NCBI RefSeq assembly: GCF_009909185.1 | Contig: NZ_JAAAMV010000001.1 | Coordinates: 744,001-808,000, forward strand | Origin: Paenibacillus glycinis | GTDB taxonomy: Bacteria; Bacillota; Bacilli; Paenibacillales; Paenibacillaceae | Direction of reading: 5' to 3' | Length of the DNA: 64,000 nucleotides | Shown here: positions 53,847 to 62,087 of the stretch, in pieces | Position numbering within the stretch: position 1 is the stretch's first letter | How the letters are laid out: every line of letters begins with the position of its first letter | Notes under the pieces: generated by a model | Seen by the model: the letters and a program-made list of their open reading frames with translations, nothing else | Databases searched by the model: none | Told to the model about the DNA's origin: nothing | Translations under genes and position numbers: made by a program

Positions 53847-55145
53847 TTATTTGAGCATCTCGTCCATCACGCTGCCGTCTACGTCCTGCATCTTGAAATT
53901 CAGCATGGCGGCCATGGTCGGCGCCATATCGACCAGGCTCGCCTGTTCGACGACGGCGCCCTGCTTCACGCTCGGGCCGCAGGCGATAAACGCCGTATGC
54001 TGCTCCTTGTACGGCAAGCCGCCGTGGCTTGCCTTGGCCGTCTTGTAATCGCCGACGCTCGTTTCCGAGAATACGTCCTCGCCGGCCAGGAGATTGCCGA
54101 AGGAAATCGCGGCGCTGCCTTCGATGACGAATTCGAACGGACCCGTAAGCTTATATTGCGCGCGGACCTCTTCCTTCGTAAACACATGGCCGAGCCCGTA
54201 TTGCGGATCCTCTTTCACGGAGAGCAGGAAGTCGTGCACCCGCTGCTTCATGCTTGCATCGGAAGGATCCTTCAGGCTGATCCAGGCGGACATGCCCACG
54301 GAGTGGCAGTAGGCATCGTAATCGACCAGCTGGTTGTCCCGATCGACGGTCAAGAATCCGGCTTGCTTCAGCAAAATATTAAAATTCAACACATGATCGA
54401 TATCCGTTTGGCCATGATCGCCCAGCACGACGACATTCGTATGCTCCAAGTCGCCGTATTGCCGGATTTGTTCGAGCAGCGACCCGAATTCCGCGTCGTG
54501 CTTGCGCAGCTGCTCCATCACGCGTTCGTTCATTACGCCGTACTGATGGCGCACGCTGTCCAGATCGCACATTTTCACGAGCATGACGTCCGGCTGATTG
54601 TAATCTTTGATGATATCCAAGGCCAAGCTCATCGTATATTGATCCAAGCTGCGGTTCTGACCGATCAGATGATGGCTGTATTTATCGTAGTAGCGGTCCA
54701 GCAGCTCCGGCGTGGCGGTGCTTTCGAAGAATTGCAGCGGGTTTGGGCCTCTGTATCCGATCGGCACGATCATCGGCATGTTCAGGTCGTAATCCGCCCC
54801 GCCCGATACCGGCCACGTGATGGAACAGGTCGTATACCCGTTTTCTTTGGCATAATCCAGCATCGTTTTGGATTGGACGTCTTTTCTCATATTGTACCAA
54901 GGCGCGTGCTGCTCGCCCGCTTTGACGATTTCATTGTGCGGAATGCCGTGCTTCTCGACATAGTTGCCCGTAATGATGGAGCAATGGCAGGGGTAGGTAA
55001 CGGAAGGGTAGATCGAATGCATATGGTTGACCCAGGAGCCTTGCTCGAACAGCAGCTTGAAGTTCGGCATCGTTTTCATATATTCCATGTCCATGGCGCA
55101 TAGGGCATCCAGGCAAAACACCAGCAATTTCGTCTTTTTCATCAT
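53847..55145 (-). CDS. Alkaline phosphatase superfamily phosphodiesterase (NPP type)
   Basis: The 432-aa protein has the metal-site and nucleophile order of nucleotide pyrophosphatase/phosphodiesterases. These are an N-terminal Asp in FCLDALCAMD, the Thr nucleophile in YPSVTYPCHCS, an Asp and His in DLDSVRHQYG, and the metal-binding DHGQTDIDH. The late His lies in KASHGGLPYKEQHTAF. There is no signal peptide, so it acts on an imported phosphodiester or pyrophosphate. Two adjacent ATGs follow AGAGG; the first is used. It is the last gene of the operon with the DeoR regulator, binding protein and HAD phosphatase, which fits a phosphodiester-sugar or glycerophosphodiester substrate. Confidence 0.9.
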   Translation of the reverse strand: MMKKTKLLVFCLDALCAMDMEYMKTMPNFKLLFEQGSWVNHMHSIYPSVTYPCHCSIITGNYVEKHGIPHNEIVKAGEQHAPWYNMRKDVQSKTMLDYAKENGYTTCSITWPVSGGADYDLNMPMIVPIGYRGPNPLQFFESTATPELLDRYYDKYSHHLIGQNRSLDQYTMSLALDIIKDYNQPDVMLVKMCDLDSVRHQYGVMNERVMEQLRKHDAEFGSLLEQIRQYGDLEHTNVVVLGDHGQTDIDHVLNFNILLKQAGFLTVDRDNQLVDYDAYCHSVGMSAWISLKDPSDASMKQRVHDFLLSVKEDPQYGLGHVFTKEEVRAQYKLTGPFEFVIEGSAAISFGNLLAGEDVFSETSVGDYKTAKASHGGLPYKEQHTAFIACGPSVKQGAVVEQASLVDMAPTMAAMLNFKMQDVDGSVMDEMLK

Positions 55146-55212
55146 GTCGTCCTCTCCGTGCGACCGTGACGGTCGCATCCATGGCATAAATTGCGGCCGC
55201 GGCCCGAGCCTG

Positions 55213-55995
55213 CTAATCCGGCAGCTGCTCGTCCAGCTTGGCGACGATCACTCTCGGAATCATGTCCCGAAGCTTCTCCAATATCGGGACCGGGATCCCT
55301 TCGTCGGTCACGAGGACGTGAATCCGCTTGGTCTCCATGCCGAACAGGAAGGCGGTTTGATTCATCTTGGAGGAATCCGCCATCAGGATAAGCTGATGCG
55401 ACTGGTCGCTCAGGGTAACGGCGGTGCTTTGCGGCTCCATCTTGGAGAAATACAGGCCTTGCGGCGTAATGCCCGCGCAGGAAAACAAGCCCTTGTCGAA
55501 CCGGTACTGCTTCAGCTCCTGCTGCAGCTTCAGGCCGGACGTCAAGCCGTTATCGCCTACCTTGCCGCCTACGATATACACTTCCGAACGGGTCTTCTTC
55601 TGGCTTAAATTAAACGCGACCATAATCGAATTGGTGACGATGATCAGTTCTTTATGGTCGGGAATCAAGCGGGAGAGGGTCAATCCGGTCGTGTTGCCGT
55701 CCAGAAACACGCTGTCTCCGTTCTCCAGGAGGTTAATCACTTCTTTGGAGATTGCCTTTTTCTGCTCGACATGGTAGTTGATCCGCTCCGTGTACGGCAT
55801 CTCCCACGTCATCTGTTCCTTCTTCTCGGCGCCGCCGTAATTGCGCCGCAGCAGCCCCTTGTCGTGAAGGATGCGCAAATCCCGGCGGATCGTCTCCACG
55901 GACAACTGATAGCGGTCCGCCAAATCTTCCACGAGGACGGCGCCGTCGCGAAGGACTTCCTGCAGGATTTCGTTCCGTCTCTTTGCTGAGCTCAT
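55213..55995 (-). CDS. DeoR/GlpR family transcriptional regulator
   Basis: The 260-aa protein has the DeoR helix-turn-helix (RRNEILQEVLRDGAVLVEDLADRYQLSVETIRRDLRIL), then KGLLRRNYGGA, and a ribose-5-phosphate-isomerase-like sensor domain (NGDSVFLDGNTTGLTLSRLI). Such regulators bind phosphorylated sugars. AAGGGA lies eight to nine bases before the chosen ATG; the frame is open 23 codons further without family sequence. Its place between the binding-protein and phosphodiesterase genes makes it the probable regulator of this transport operon. Confidence 0.92.
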   Translation of the reverse strand: MSSAKRRNEILQEVLRDGAVLVEDLADRYQLSVETIRRDLRILHDKGLLRRNYGGAEKKEQMTWEMPYTERINYHVEQKKAISKEVINLLENGDSVFLDGNTTGLTLSRLIPDHKELIIVTNSIMVAFNLSQKKTRSEVYIVGGKVGDNGLTSGLKLQQELKQYRFDKGLFSCAGITPQGLYFSKMEPQSTAVTLSDQSHQLILMADSSKMNQTAFLFGMETKRIHVLVTDEGIPVPILEKLRDMIPRVIVAKLDEQLPD

Positions 55996-56082
55996 GGCTG
56001 CATTCCCTTCGTCAACGTTGGTGGTAAGGGGGAAATCCCCAAGGCATGCGAGGCGAATCCGCATTCCCCGGGGATTTGAAGC

Positions 56083-57519
56083 TTACTTGTTCTCCGCCAA
56101 AAGCTTCGCGGCTTCCGCCTGGAGGCTCTTCAAGGCATCCGCGACGGACGCTTTGTTCGAGTAGACGTTCATGATCGCGGTATTGACCGCGTCTTGGATC
56201 ACGTTGCTCGCCGCCGTGGCAACCGGCGCTTTGCCGAAAGGGAACACTTCTTTGAACGCTTGCGCCTTCTGCGGGTTGGCCGCGTAGTCTTGTTTCAGGA
56301 CGTCGACGTCTTGGGAGGACAACGTCGCGGGGAAATAGCCCGTTTTCGCGCCGTAGATGGCTTGTCCTTCTTTGCCGGCAAAGTATTTCAAGAACAGCCA
56401 ACCGGCCAGCTGCTGCTCCGGCGTGGTTTTGAACAGGACTTGGTTGCCTCCGCCGATGTTCGTAGTCGGCTTGCCGGCGTCGCCTTGCGGGAACAACGTG
56501 ATGCCCCATTGGAATTTATCCTTGATCAAATTGAGCTTCGAGGTGGTACGGGCCGTCGTTCCGATCTCCATCGCGGCACGGCCGTTCGTGAATTCTTGCT
56601 CCGTGTCTTCGGCGACCACGATCGCTTTTTGGTCGAGCAGGTTTTTGTAAATCCCGAGCAATTCGGCCGCTTGCGGATTATCGAAGTTCACGCCGGACAG
56701 ATCCGGAGCGATGGGATCGATGCCGTAAGACGACAATTCCGTCATGAAGTTAAAGGCATGCGAGCCGTAGCCCGTGCCGTTGCCGATGACCAGCGCCGGA
56801 ACGCCCGTTTTCTTATAGATGTCGAGCGCTTGCTGTTCGAACTCTTTCCATGTTTTGGCCGGAGCGTCATAGCCGGCTTTTTTTAGCACGTCTTTGTTGT
56901 AGTAAATGCCCGTCGAGCTATTGCCGTGCGGCCAGCTCATCGTCTTGCCGTCATAGATGGCGCGCTGGCGATCGAGAATCGCCGGCAAAATGTCGCTCAC
57001 TTCCTCCGGCTTCAAGCCATAGGTCGGATCGTTGATGTAATCGTCCAATTGAACGATCTGGTCGGCTTTCATATATTGCAGGATATCGCTCTCGTTGGCC
57101 ATCGCCACCGCCGGAAGTCCGCCGCCTTGCAGCGCCGCGCGCAGCTTCTGGTTCAATTCCGTATACGAGCCTTGGAACACTTCGTTCACGACGATTTTGC
57201 CTTCGTACGCTTTGTTGAATTGCGCGACGATGTCTTTGACCGCTTCGCCGTATTCCGTTGCTTGAATATGCCAGAAATCGATTTTCACCGGGCCGTCCTT
57301 GCCCAGCTCGATGTCGATGCCGGCAGGCTTGTCCGACGGCGCATCGGCGGTATCGGTAGGCGTCGGGGAGGTATCGGAGGTCGATGCGCCGCCCGCGTTC
57401 GCGGTACCGGAATTGTTCGAATTCGTATTACTCGCTCCGCATGCGGCCAAGACGACCGACAATGCGAGCATGACCGTTACCATCCCAAAAACCGTGCGAA
57501 ATCTTTTATTGAACAACAT
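56083..57519 (-). CDS. Extracellular solute-binding lipoprotein (UgpB-like)
   Basis: The 478-aa protein has a lipoprotein signal with lipobox LAAC and a family-1 solute-binding fold (VKIDFWHIQATEYGEAVKDIVAQFNKAY, PAVAMANESDILQYMKADQIVQLDDYI). FNKAYEGKIVVNEVFQGSY with LPAVAMA resembles glycerol-3-phosphate-type UgpB proteins more than the Lpl-type ones elsewhere in the window. The second ATG is used because AGGAGGT abuts the first. It begins 14 bp after the metallo-hydrolase gene, and its permeases lie further upstream in the same operon. Confidence 0.9.
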   Translation of the reverse strand: MLFNKRFRTVFGMVTVMLALSVVLAACGASNTNSNNSGTANAGGASTSDTSPTPTDTADAPSDKPAGIDIELGKDGPVKIDFWHIQATEYGEAVKDIVAQFNKAYEGKIVVNEVFQGSYTELNQKLRAALQGGGLPAVAMANESDILQYMKADQIVQLDDYINDPTYGLKPEEVSDILPAILDRQRAIYDGKTMSWPHGNSSTGIYYNKDVLKKAGYDAPAKTWKEFEQQALDIYKKTGVPALVIGNGTGYGSHAFNFMTELSSYGIDPIAPDLSGVNFDNPQAAELLGIYKNLLDQKAIVVAEDTEQEFTNGRAAMEIGTTARTTSKLNLIKDKFQWGITLFPQGDAGKPTTNIGGGNQVLFKTTPEQQLAGWLFLKYFAGKEGQAIYGAKTGYFPATLSSQDVDVLKQDYAANPQKAQAFKEVFPFGKAPVATAASNVIQDAVNTAIMNVYSNKASVADALKSLQAEAAKLLAENK

Positions 57520-57533
57520 GATTTCCATACCTC

Positions 57534-58949
57534 CTAGTTTTGGCCGATAAGTTGATCTATTTGAACCGTTTCTCCGTATGCCGGGTAAAAACGGGGGATG
57601 CCTCTGCTATCGAACAACGTCGGGTTCATGCTGTGCAGCGGTATGACGACCTTCGGCCGGATCCGTTCCGTCAGCTCGCCGATCTCTTGCGGCGCGGCAT
57701 GTCCGCCCGTCGCGCAGTAGTGGTACTGAACGCCGAATTCGGTCAGCCAGCGATGCAGCATCTCGTCGTTCGGCACGAGCGGATTGCCGTCGGCATGGAC
57801 ATAATGGGAGCCGTGCGACCGATCGCCCGCGCACTCCAGCTCGGCCATGACCGGCAGCTGGTAATACGGCAGGTACATGCAGTAGCGCTGCTTGTCCGCG
57901 ACGATGTCGGCTATCGAGACGGATGAATACGGCAGCGTCAGGCCGGCTTCGATCGTCGGCGAGTTTAACGTCGGCAGCACGCGGATCACGTCTTCGGCGC
58001 AGGTCAATGCCGGATGTCCCGTCAGCGCCGCGATGCCGACCCGATTCGCCTCGTACCAGAACGCGGCCGTGCTCTCGTCCATCGCGAGCGTCCTGCCCGC
58101 ATCCTTCGCGGCGAGGATCAGATCGGCGAAGCGCTCGACGTTTCTGGCCAAGATGTTGACGTACACGAGCCCCTCGGCTTGCGCCATCACTTCGCGGCAG
58201 CGTGCCGCAACCTCCGTTTCGAGCCGATCCGCGGGTTTGCGATACAGCGTGTCCGCCCGGAAGCGCGTCCCTTCGGTGATCAGCACGTCGACCGCCTCGC
58301 TCCGGCACAGCGCGATGAAGCGATCCATCCGGTACGCGTGCCGGCCGTGACGGCGCCAGTCCGCGGTGAAGCCGATCTTCGCTCCGGAAGCGGTCGTCAG
58401 GATAAAGCCGGAACATCCCGGCGAATCGTGATCGACCTCGATGATCTTCAGCCGCGCCTTGCCTTCGTCGTCGAGCGCGATCTCCTGCAGATCGTCGAGC
58501 GCGATGATCGTTCCCTTGGTATCGCCGTATTCGCCCGAAGCGACGACCGCCCGATAGACGGCGTAAGCGTCCCGGCTCATATAGATCGGCGTCCCTTCGG
58601 CAACGTACGGCAGCAGCGCCATATGGTCCTGATGGATATGGCTGACGAAGACGCGCAGGTTGTCGTATTGCGGCAGCTCCTCGCGCTTCCAGACTTCCCG
58701 CAGCTGCGGAAGCGTCAGCCCTTCGGTCGCTTCCGGCGGGTAAAGATTCAGCAGCGGCGGAGCCGAACGGGTCAGCATGTAATGGCGCGCGCCTTCCGGC
58801 GCCTTCGTCTTGATGTGCTCACCCAGCATTCCCCGCATCGCGAGTCCAAGATCGAACACGAATCCCGTGTTCTCGTGCCCGTAAACGATTTGTACGCCGC
58901 CGATCGTATGCAGGCCGCTGTAAAACGTTAATCGATCCTCCGTTGCCAA
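57534..58949 (-). CDS. MBL-fold metallo-hydrolase with beta-CASP-like C-terminal motifs
   Basis: The 471-aa protein has the metallo-beta-lactamase HxHxDH motif at residues 104-109 (SHIHQDHMA), a second ligand region DHDSPGCSGF, and FTADWRRHGR. C-terminal ATGGHAAPQEIGEL and KVVIPLHSMNP match the late His motifs of RNase J/beta-CASP proteins. A nuclease-like or phosphodiesterase activity is therefore plausible, but the operon context (sugar or phosphodiester uptake) argues for a small-molecule phosphodiester substrate. The start is a TTG five bases after AGGAGGAG; an ATG eight codons earlier overlaps that site. It lies between the HAD phosphatase and the binding-protein gene. Confidence 0.85.
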   Translation of the reverse strand: MATEDRLTFYSGLHTIGGVQIVYGHENTGFVFDLGLAMRGMLGEHIKTKAPEGARHYMLTRSAPPLLNLYPPEATEGLTLPQLREVWKREELPQYDNLRVFVSHIHQDHMALLPYVAEGTPIYMSRDAYAVYRAVVASGEYGDTKGTIIALDDLQEIALDDEGKARLKIIEVDHDSPGCSGFILTTASGAKIGFTADWRRHGRHAYRMDRFIALCRSEAVDVLITEGTRFRADTLYRKPADRLETEVAARCREVMAQAEGLVYVNILARNVERFADLILAAKDAGRTLAMDESTAAFWYEANRVGIAALTGHPALTCAEDVIRVLPTLNSPTIEAGLTLPYSSVSIADIVADKQRYCMYLPYYQLPVMAELECAGDRSHGSHYVHADGNPLVPNDEMLHRWLTEFGVQYHYCATGGHAAPQEIGELTERIRPKVVIPLHSMNPTLFDSRGIPRFYPAYGETVQIDQLIGQN

Positions 58950-58975
58950 CGTAACTCCTCCTCCATCTTGCATGA

Positions 58976-59809
58976 TTATTCTGGGTCGCTTTCGAGTTGC
59001 AATAGGAAAGCGGCCAGTTCGTCCAACGTGCGGATTCGCAGATCCCAAGCTTCCTCGTCATGGGTTTCGTAGCGGGAGACCAACACGGTGCGCCCCCCCA
59101 TCCGCTTGATCGGATACAGTTCGTTCCAAGCGTTGTCGCCGATCGAAGCGATTTGACCCGGCGCGATCCCGTTTTCGTTCATGTAGCGCCGCAAGTACTC
59201 GATTAATCCGTCGGGCTTGTTCCCTCCGTAGACAACCGTATCGAACGCGTTCTCCAGCCCCAGCTTGGCCACGAAACCGACTGCCGCTTCTTCGGGAGAA
59301 TTGGTCATGAGCAATTTGTGGCGGATCGACTTCAGTCCGCGAATCGCGGCATTGACCCCCTCGTGCGGCGTGATGGAGTTCAGATTGCCGATCATATCGC
59401 GGCGAACGCTCAGGAAGGCTTGCGAGCGTACCGCGGGCGGAATGCCGACAAGCTCCGCGATGGCGCCGAGAACGCCCCACGAGTCTCCGATGTAGTGCAT
59501 CTCGCCCTCGGAATGCCGGAGGCTCTCGATCGGATGCTCCACGTCCATGCCTTCCCAGTCGTAGAGCGAGAGCGGCTGTCCGTCTTTGTGCCGAACGCCG
59601 GATTTATGGGCTTTGCTGAAGAAATGCCCGACTTTGACGGGATGCTCGCCTTTCAAGATCCGCTCCGTTTCGGTTTGCCATCTCGACACGACCGATTCGT
59701 CGCCGTCTTGAAACAAGTAAGTCAAATAAGGTCTTATGAAGTTCTCGTCCTGATATAACGTGCCGTCCAAATCGAATACCAGCACCCGAATTTCTTTCAT
59801 CCATTCCAA
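58976..59809 (-). CDS. HAD superfamily hydrolase
   Basis: The 277-aa protein has HAD motif I VFDLDGTLYQDENF at about residue 11, motif II LLMTNSP near residue 166, and motif III/IV KPDGLIEYL with SIGDNAWNEL. It has a helical C1-type cap between motifs I and II. The start is a TTG with AAGGAG nine bases upstream; an ATG three codons later is an alternative. It follows the two permease genes and precedes the metallo-hydrolase, so it probably dephosphorylates the product of the operon's phosphodiesterases. Confidence 0.88.
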   Translation of the reverse strand: MEWMKEIRVLVFDLDGTLYQDENFIRPYLTYLFQDGDESVVSRWQTETERILKGEHPVKVGHFFSKAHKSGVRHKDGQPLSLYDWEGMDVEHPIESLRHSEGEMHYIGDSWGVLGAIAELVGIPPAVRSQAFLSVRRDMIGNLNSITPHEGVNAAIRGLKSIRHKLLMTNSPEEAAVGFVAKLGLENAFDTVVYGGNKPDGLIEYLRRYMNENGIAPGQIASIGDNAWNELYPIKRMGGRTVLVSRYETHDEEAWDLRIRTLDELAAFLLQLESDPE

Positions 59810-59830
59810 TGACGTCGTCTCCTTGTCGTG

Positions 59831-60730
59831 TTAGCCTTTAATGCCCGAGGCGGCGATACCGGAATGAAACCAGCGCTGCGCCGCGAAGTACAGCAGCACG
59901 ATCGGCAGCACGGTAAACGTCGCGGCCGCCATGAGCTCGTGGTACCTTGATCCGTTCTCGCTGACGAAGTAGAGCAGTCCGACTTGCAGCGGACGAATCG
60001 CTTCCGTGGAAGTAATGATGAGCGGCCAGGACACCGCGTTCCACTTGCCGATGAAGCCGAGCAGGCCGGCGGTCACCAGACTCGAGGCGGACAACGGGAT
60101 CAAGACCGAATACAGGTAGCGGAAGCTGGACATGCCGTCCACCTGCGACGCCTCCCAGTAGTCTTTGGGCACGGACAGGAACGCTTGTCTCAACAGGAAG
60201 ATGGAGAACGCATCCGCCAAGTAAGGCAGCAGGATGCCCATATAGCTATCGTAGAAGCCCTTCCCGCCCGCGCCCGCCCAATCGTTGCCGCCGGCGAACG
60301 GAATATGGCGAAGCGTCACGAAATTAGGCACCAGCGTAATATCGTACGGAATCATCATGGTCGCCACGACGAGCATGAAGATGACTCCTCTGCCTTTGAA
60401 CGCGAAATGCGAGATGGCGTACGCGATCGGAACGCAGATGATCAGCTGCAGCGCCGTTCCGAGTCCGGCGACGACGATCGTGTTCCAGAAGTATCGGGCG
60501 AACGTCGACTCCGGCTTCATCCAAGCCTCCGCGTAATTTTTGACCATCCACGCATGGGGGAAAAAATCCGGCGGCATCAGATTGATTTCGTCCGCCGTTT
60601 TGAAGGACGTCAAGAGCATCCACAAGAACGGAAACAGCACCAGCGCAGCCAGCAGCAGGACGATGACGGTGACGATCCCCCACAAGAAGCGGGAGCTGAG
60701 CTGAGAGAAGTTGAAACGTTCCGCATTCAT
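59831..60730 (-). CDS. Carbohydrate ABC transporter permease (MalG/UgpE type)
   Basis: The 299-aa membrane protein has six predicted helices, VLFPFLWMLLTSFKTADEI after the first, and the EAA loop WEASQVDGMSSFRYLYSVLIPLSAS. It follows its partner permease by 15 bp. Confidence 0.93.
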   Translation of the reverse strand: MNAERFNFSQLSSRFLWGIVTVIVLLLAALVLFPFLWMLLTSFKTADEINLMPPDFFPHAWMVKNYAEAWMKPESTFARYFWNTIVVAGLGTALQLIICVPIAYAISHFAFKGRGVIFMLVVATMMIPYDITLVPNFVTLRHIPFAGGNDWAGAGGKGFYDSYMGILLPYLADAFSIFLLRQAFLSVPKDYWEASQVDGMSSFRYLYSVLIPLSASSLVTAGLLGFIGKWNAVSWPLIITSTEAIRPLQVGLLYFVSENGSRYHELMAAATFTVLPIVLLYFAAQRWFHSGIAASGIKG

Positions 60731-60745
60731 CGCGGCATCCTCCTT

Positions 60746-61804
60746 TTATCGTAGGTAGTGAACCCGTTTCTCGCCGTACTTGTACTGCACCCATGTCAGC
60801 AGCAATATGATCGCGAACAAGAACATCGAGATCGCCGACGCGTAACCGACCTGGCCGTAGACGTAGAACGTTCTGAAGATATACAGCGGCAACGACATCG
60901 TCGTGCCGAGCGGGCCGCCTTCGCCGCCGCTGATGATATAGAACGCGTTAAACGATTCGAAGGAGCCGATGACCGAGATGATCGAGAGCAGGAACACCAT
61001 CGGCGATAACAACGGCCACGTGACATGGCGCATGATTCTTGCCGTTCCGGCTCCGTCGATTCTGGCAGCCTCGTACAATTCGGGCGATACGCTGCCCATG
61101 CCCGCCAGGAAGATCACGATATTGAACCCGATGCTGGACCAGATCGTAAAGAGCATGATGACGATCAGCGCGTAAGACGGCCCGGCAAGCGCGGTCGGGA
61201 TCGAGGAAGGCCATGTCCCGCCGAACGCGGCCGCGACATGCACGAACAAGGGATCCGGATCGGATAACCAATCTTGCGGCTGCAGGCCGACGGACTTCAG
61301 TGCCGCGTTGGCGACGCCGACGTTCGTATGGAAGATCCATTTGAAGACCAGGCCGGCCGCGACTTGCGAAGTGATGTACGGGATGAAGAAGACCGTTCGC
61401 AGGATGCCCTTGCCCTTTATCTTTTGAAAGAGAAAATAGGCTAGCAAGAACGACAGGAAGATCGAAATCGGGATGGTTCCGATCGCATAATACACCGTGA
61501 CCATCAAGCTGTTGGCGATCGGACCGAACTGCCAGCCCAGCAACGCATCCTTGTACAACAGGCCTTCTTCGAAGATTTTGGCGAAATTTCCGAACCCGAT
61601 GAACTTATCGGGCACGAAGCCCCATTTCCATAAGCTGATCCAAGCGCCGAACGCCATCGGCCAAAAACGGAAAACCAGGAGCAGCAGCAATGCCGGAGCC
61701 GCGTAGGCGAATCCGGTCCAAGCTTGTTTCCGGGCGAACTTGGAGGCCCGCTTCTTCGCGAAGATCGGTTTTCGCGGCAAACTCGTTTCCTTGGTCTGTT
61801 CCAT
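60746..61804 (-). CDS. Carbohydrate ABC transporter permease (MalF/UgpA type)
   Basis: The 352-aa membrane protein has a basic N-terminal tail, AYAAPALLLLLVFRFWPMAFGAWISLWKWG, and the EAA loop YEAARIDGAGTARIMRHVTWPLLSPM. GAGGAGG lies nine bases upstream of the ATG. It is the first gene of the operon that also holds the second permease, HAD phosphatase, metallo-hydrolase, binding protein, DeoR regulator and phosphodiesterase. Confidence 0.93.
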   Translation of the reverse strand: MEQTKETSLPRKPIFAKKRASKFARKQAWTGFAYAAPALLLLLVFRFWPMAFGAWISLWKWGFVPDKFIGFGNFAKIFEEGLLYKDALLGWQFGPIANSLMVTVYYAIGTIPISIFLSFLLAYFLFQKIKGKGILRTVFFIPYITSQVAAGLVFKWIFHTNVGVANAALKSVGLQPQDWLSDPDPLFVHVAAAFGGTWPSSIPTALAGPSYALIVIMLFTIWSSIGFNIVIFLAGMGSVSPELYEAARIDGAGTARIMRHVTWPLLSPMVFLLSIISVIGSFESFNAFYIISGGEGGPLGTTMSLPLYIFRTFYVYGQVGYASAISMFLFAIILLLTWVQYKYGEKRVHYLR

Positions 61805-61871
61805 GTTGTGTTCCCTCCTCGCTTAGTACAAGTGTAGCGGGGAAGCATACGTCGAAAATCAGGTCGAAGTT

Positions 61872-61907
61872 AATGATTTGTTGACTTTATGTCGTGTTTT
61901 AATCATT
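61872..61907 (-). promoter_or_regulatory. Candidate DeoR-type operator upstream of the phosphodiester transport operon
   Basis: A perfect AATGATT/AATCATT inverted repeat encloses a nearly co-centred GAC/GTC pair in an A/T-rich stretch about 70 bp upstream of the first permease. This resembles the A/T-rich symmetrical sites of DeoR/GlpR proteins, and a DeoR gene lies in the operon. Confidence 0.45.
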
Positions 61908-61994
61908 TTCCGCAGTATTTTATTAAAAACGGTCATGCTTCGTGGATGAAACGGTCATCTATTTCCATCATTTATTTCCAGCGGACATCAAAAA

Positions 61995-62019
61995 GCCCGA
62001 CCGGATAATAAGGTCGGGC
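61995..62019 (-). terminator. Intrinsic terminator of the RCC1-repeat gene
   Basis: An 8-bp perfect stem (GCCCGACC) with a nine-base loop and a TTTTTG tract on the minus strand lies about 70 bp past the stop codon and separates the gene from the ABC operon. Confidence 0.88.
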
Positions 62020-62087
62020 CGCAAAGGATATTGCGTTTGGATCGAGCGGCGGCTTGGCGCTTTGCTCCAAAAAACGCCGCATGGCAG

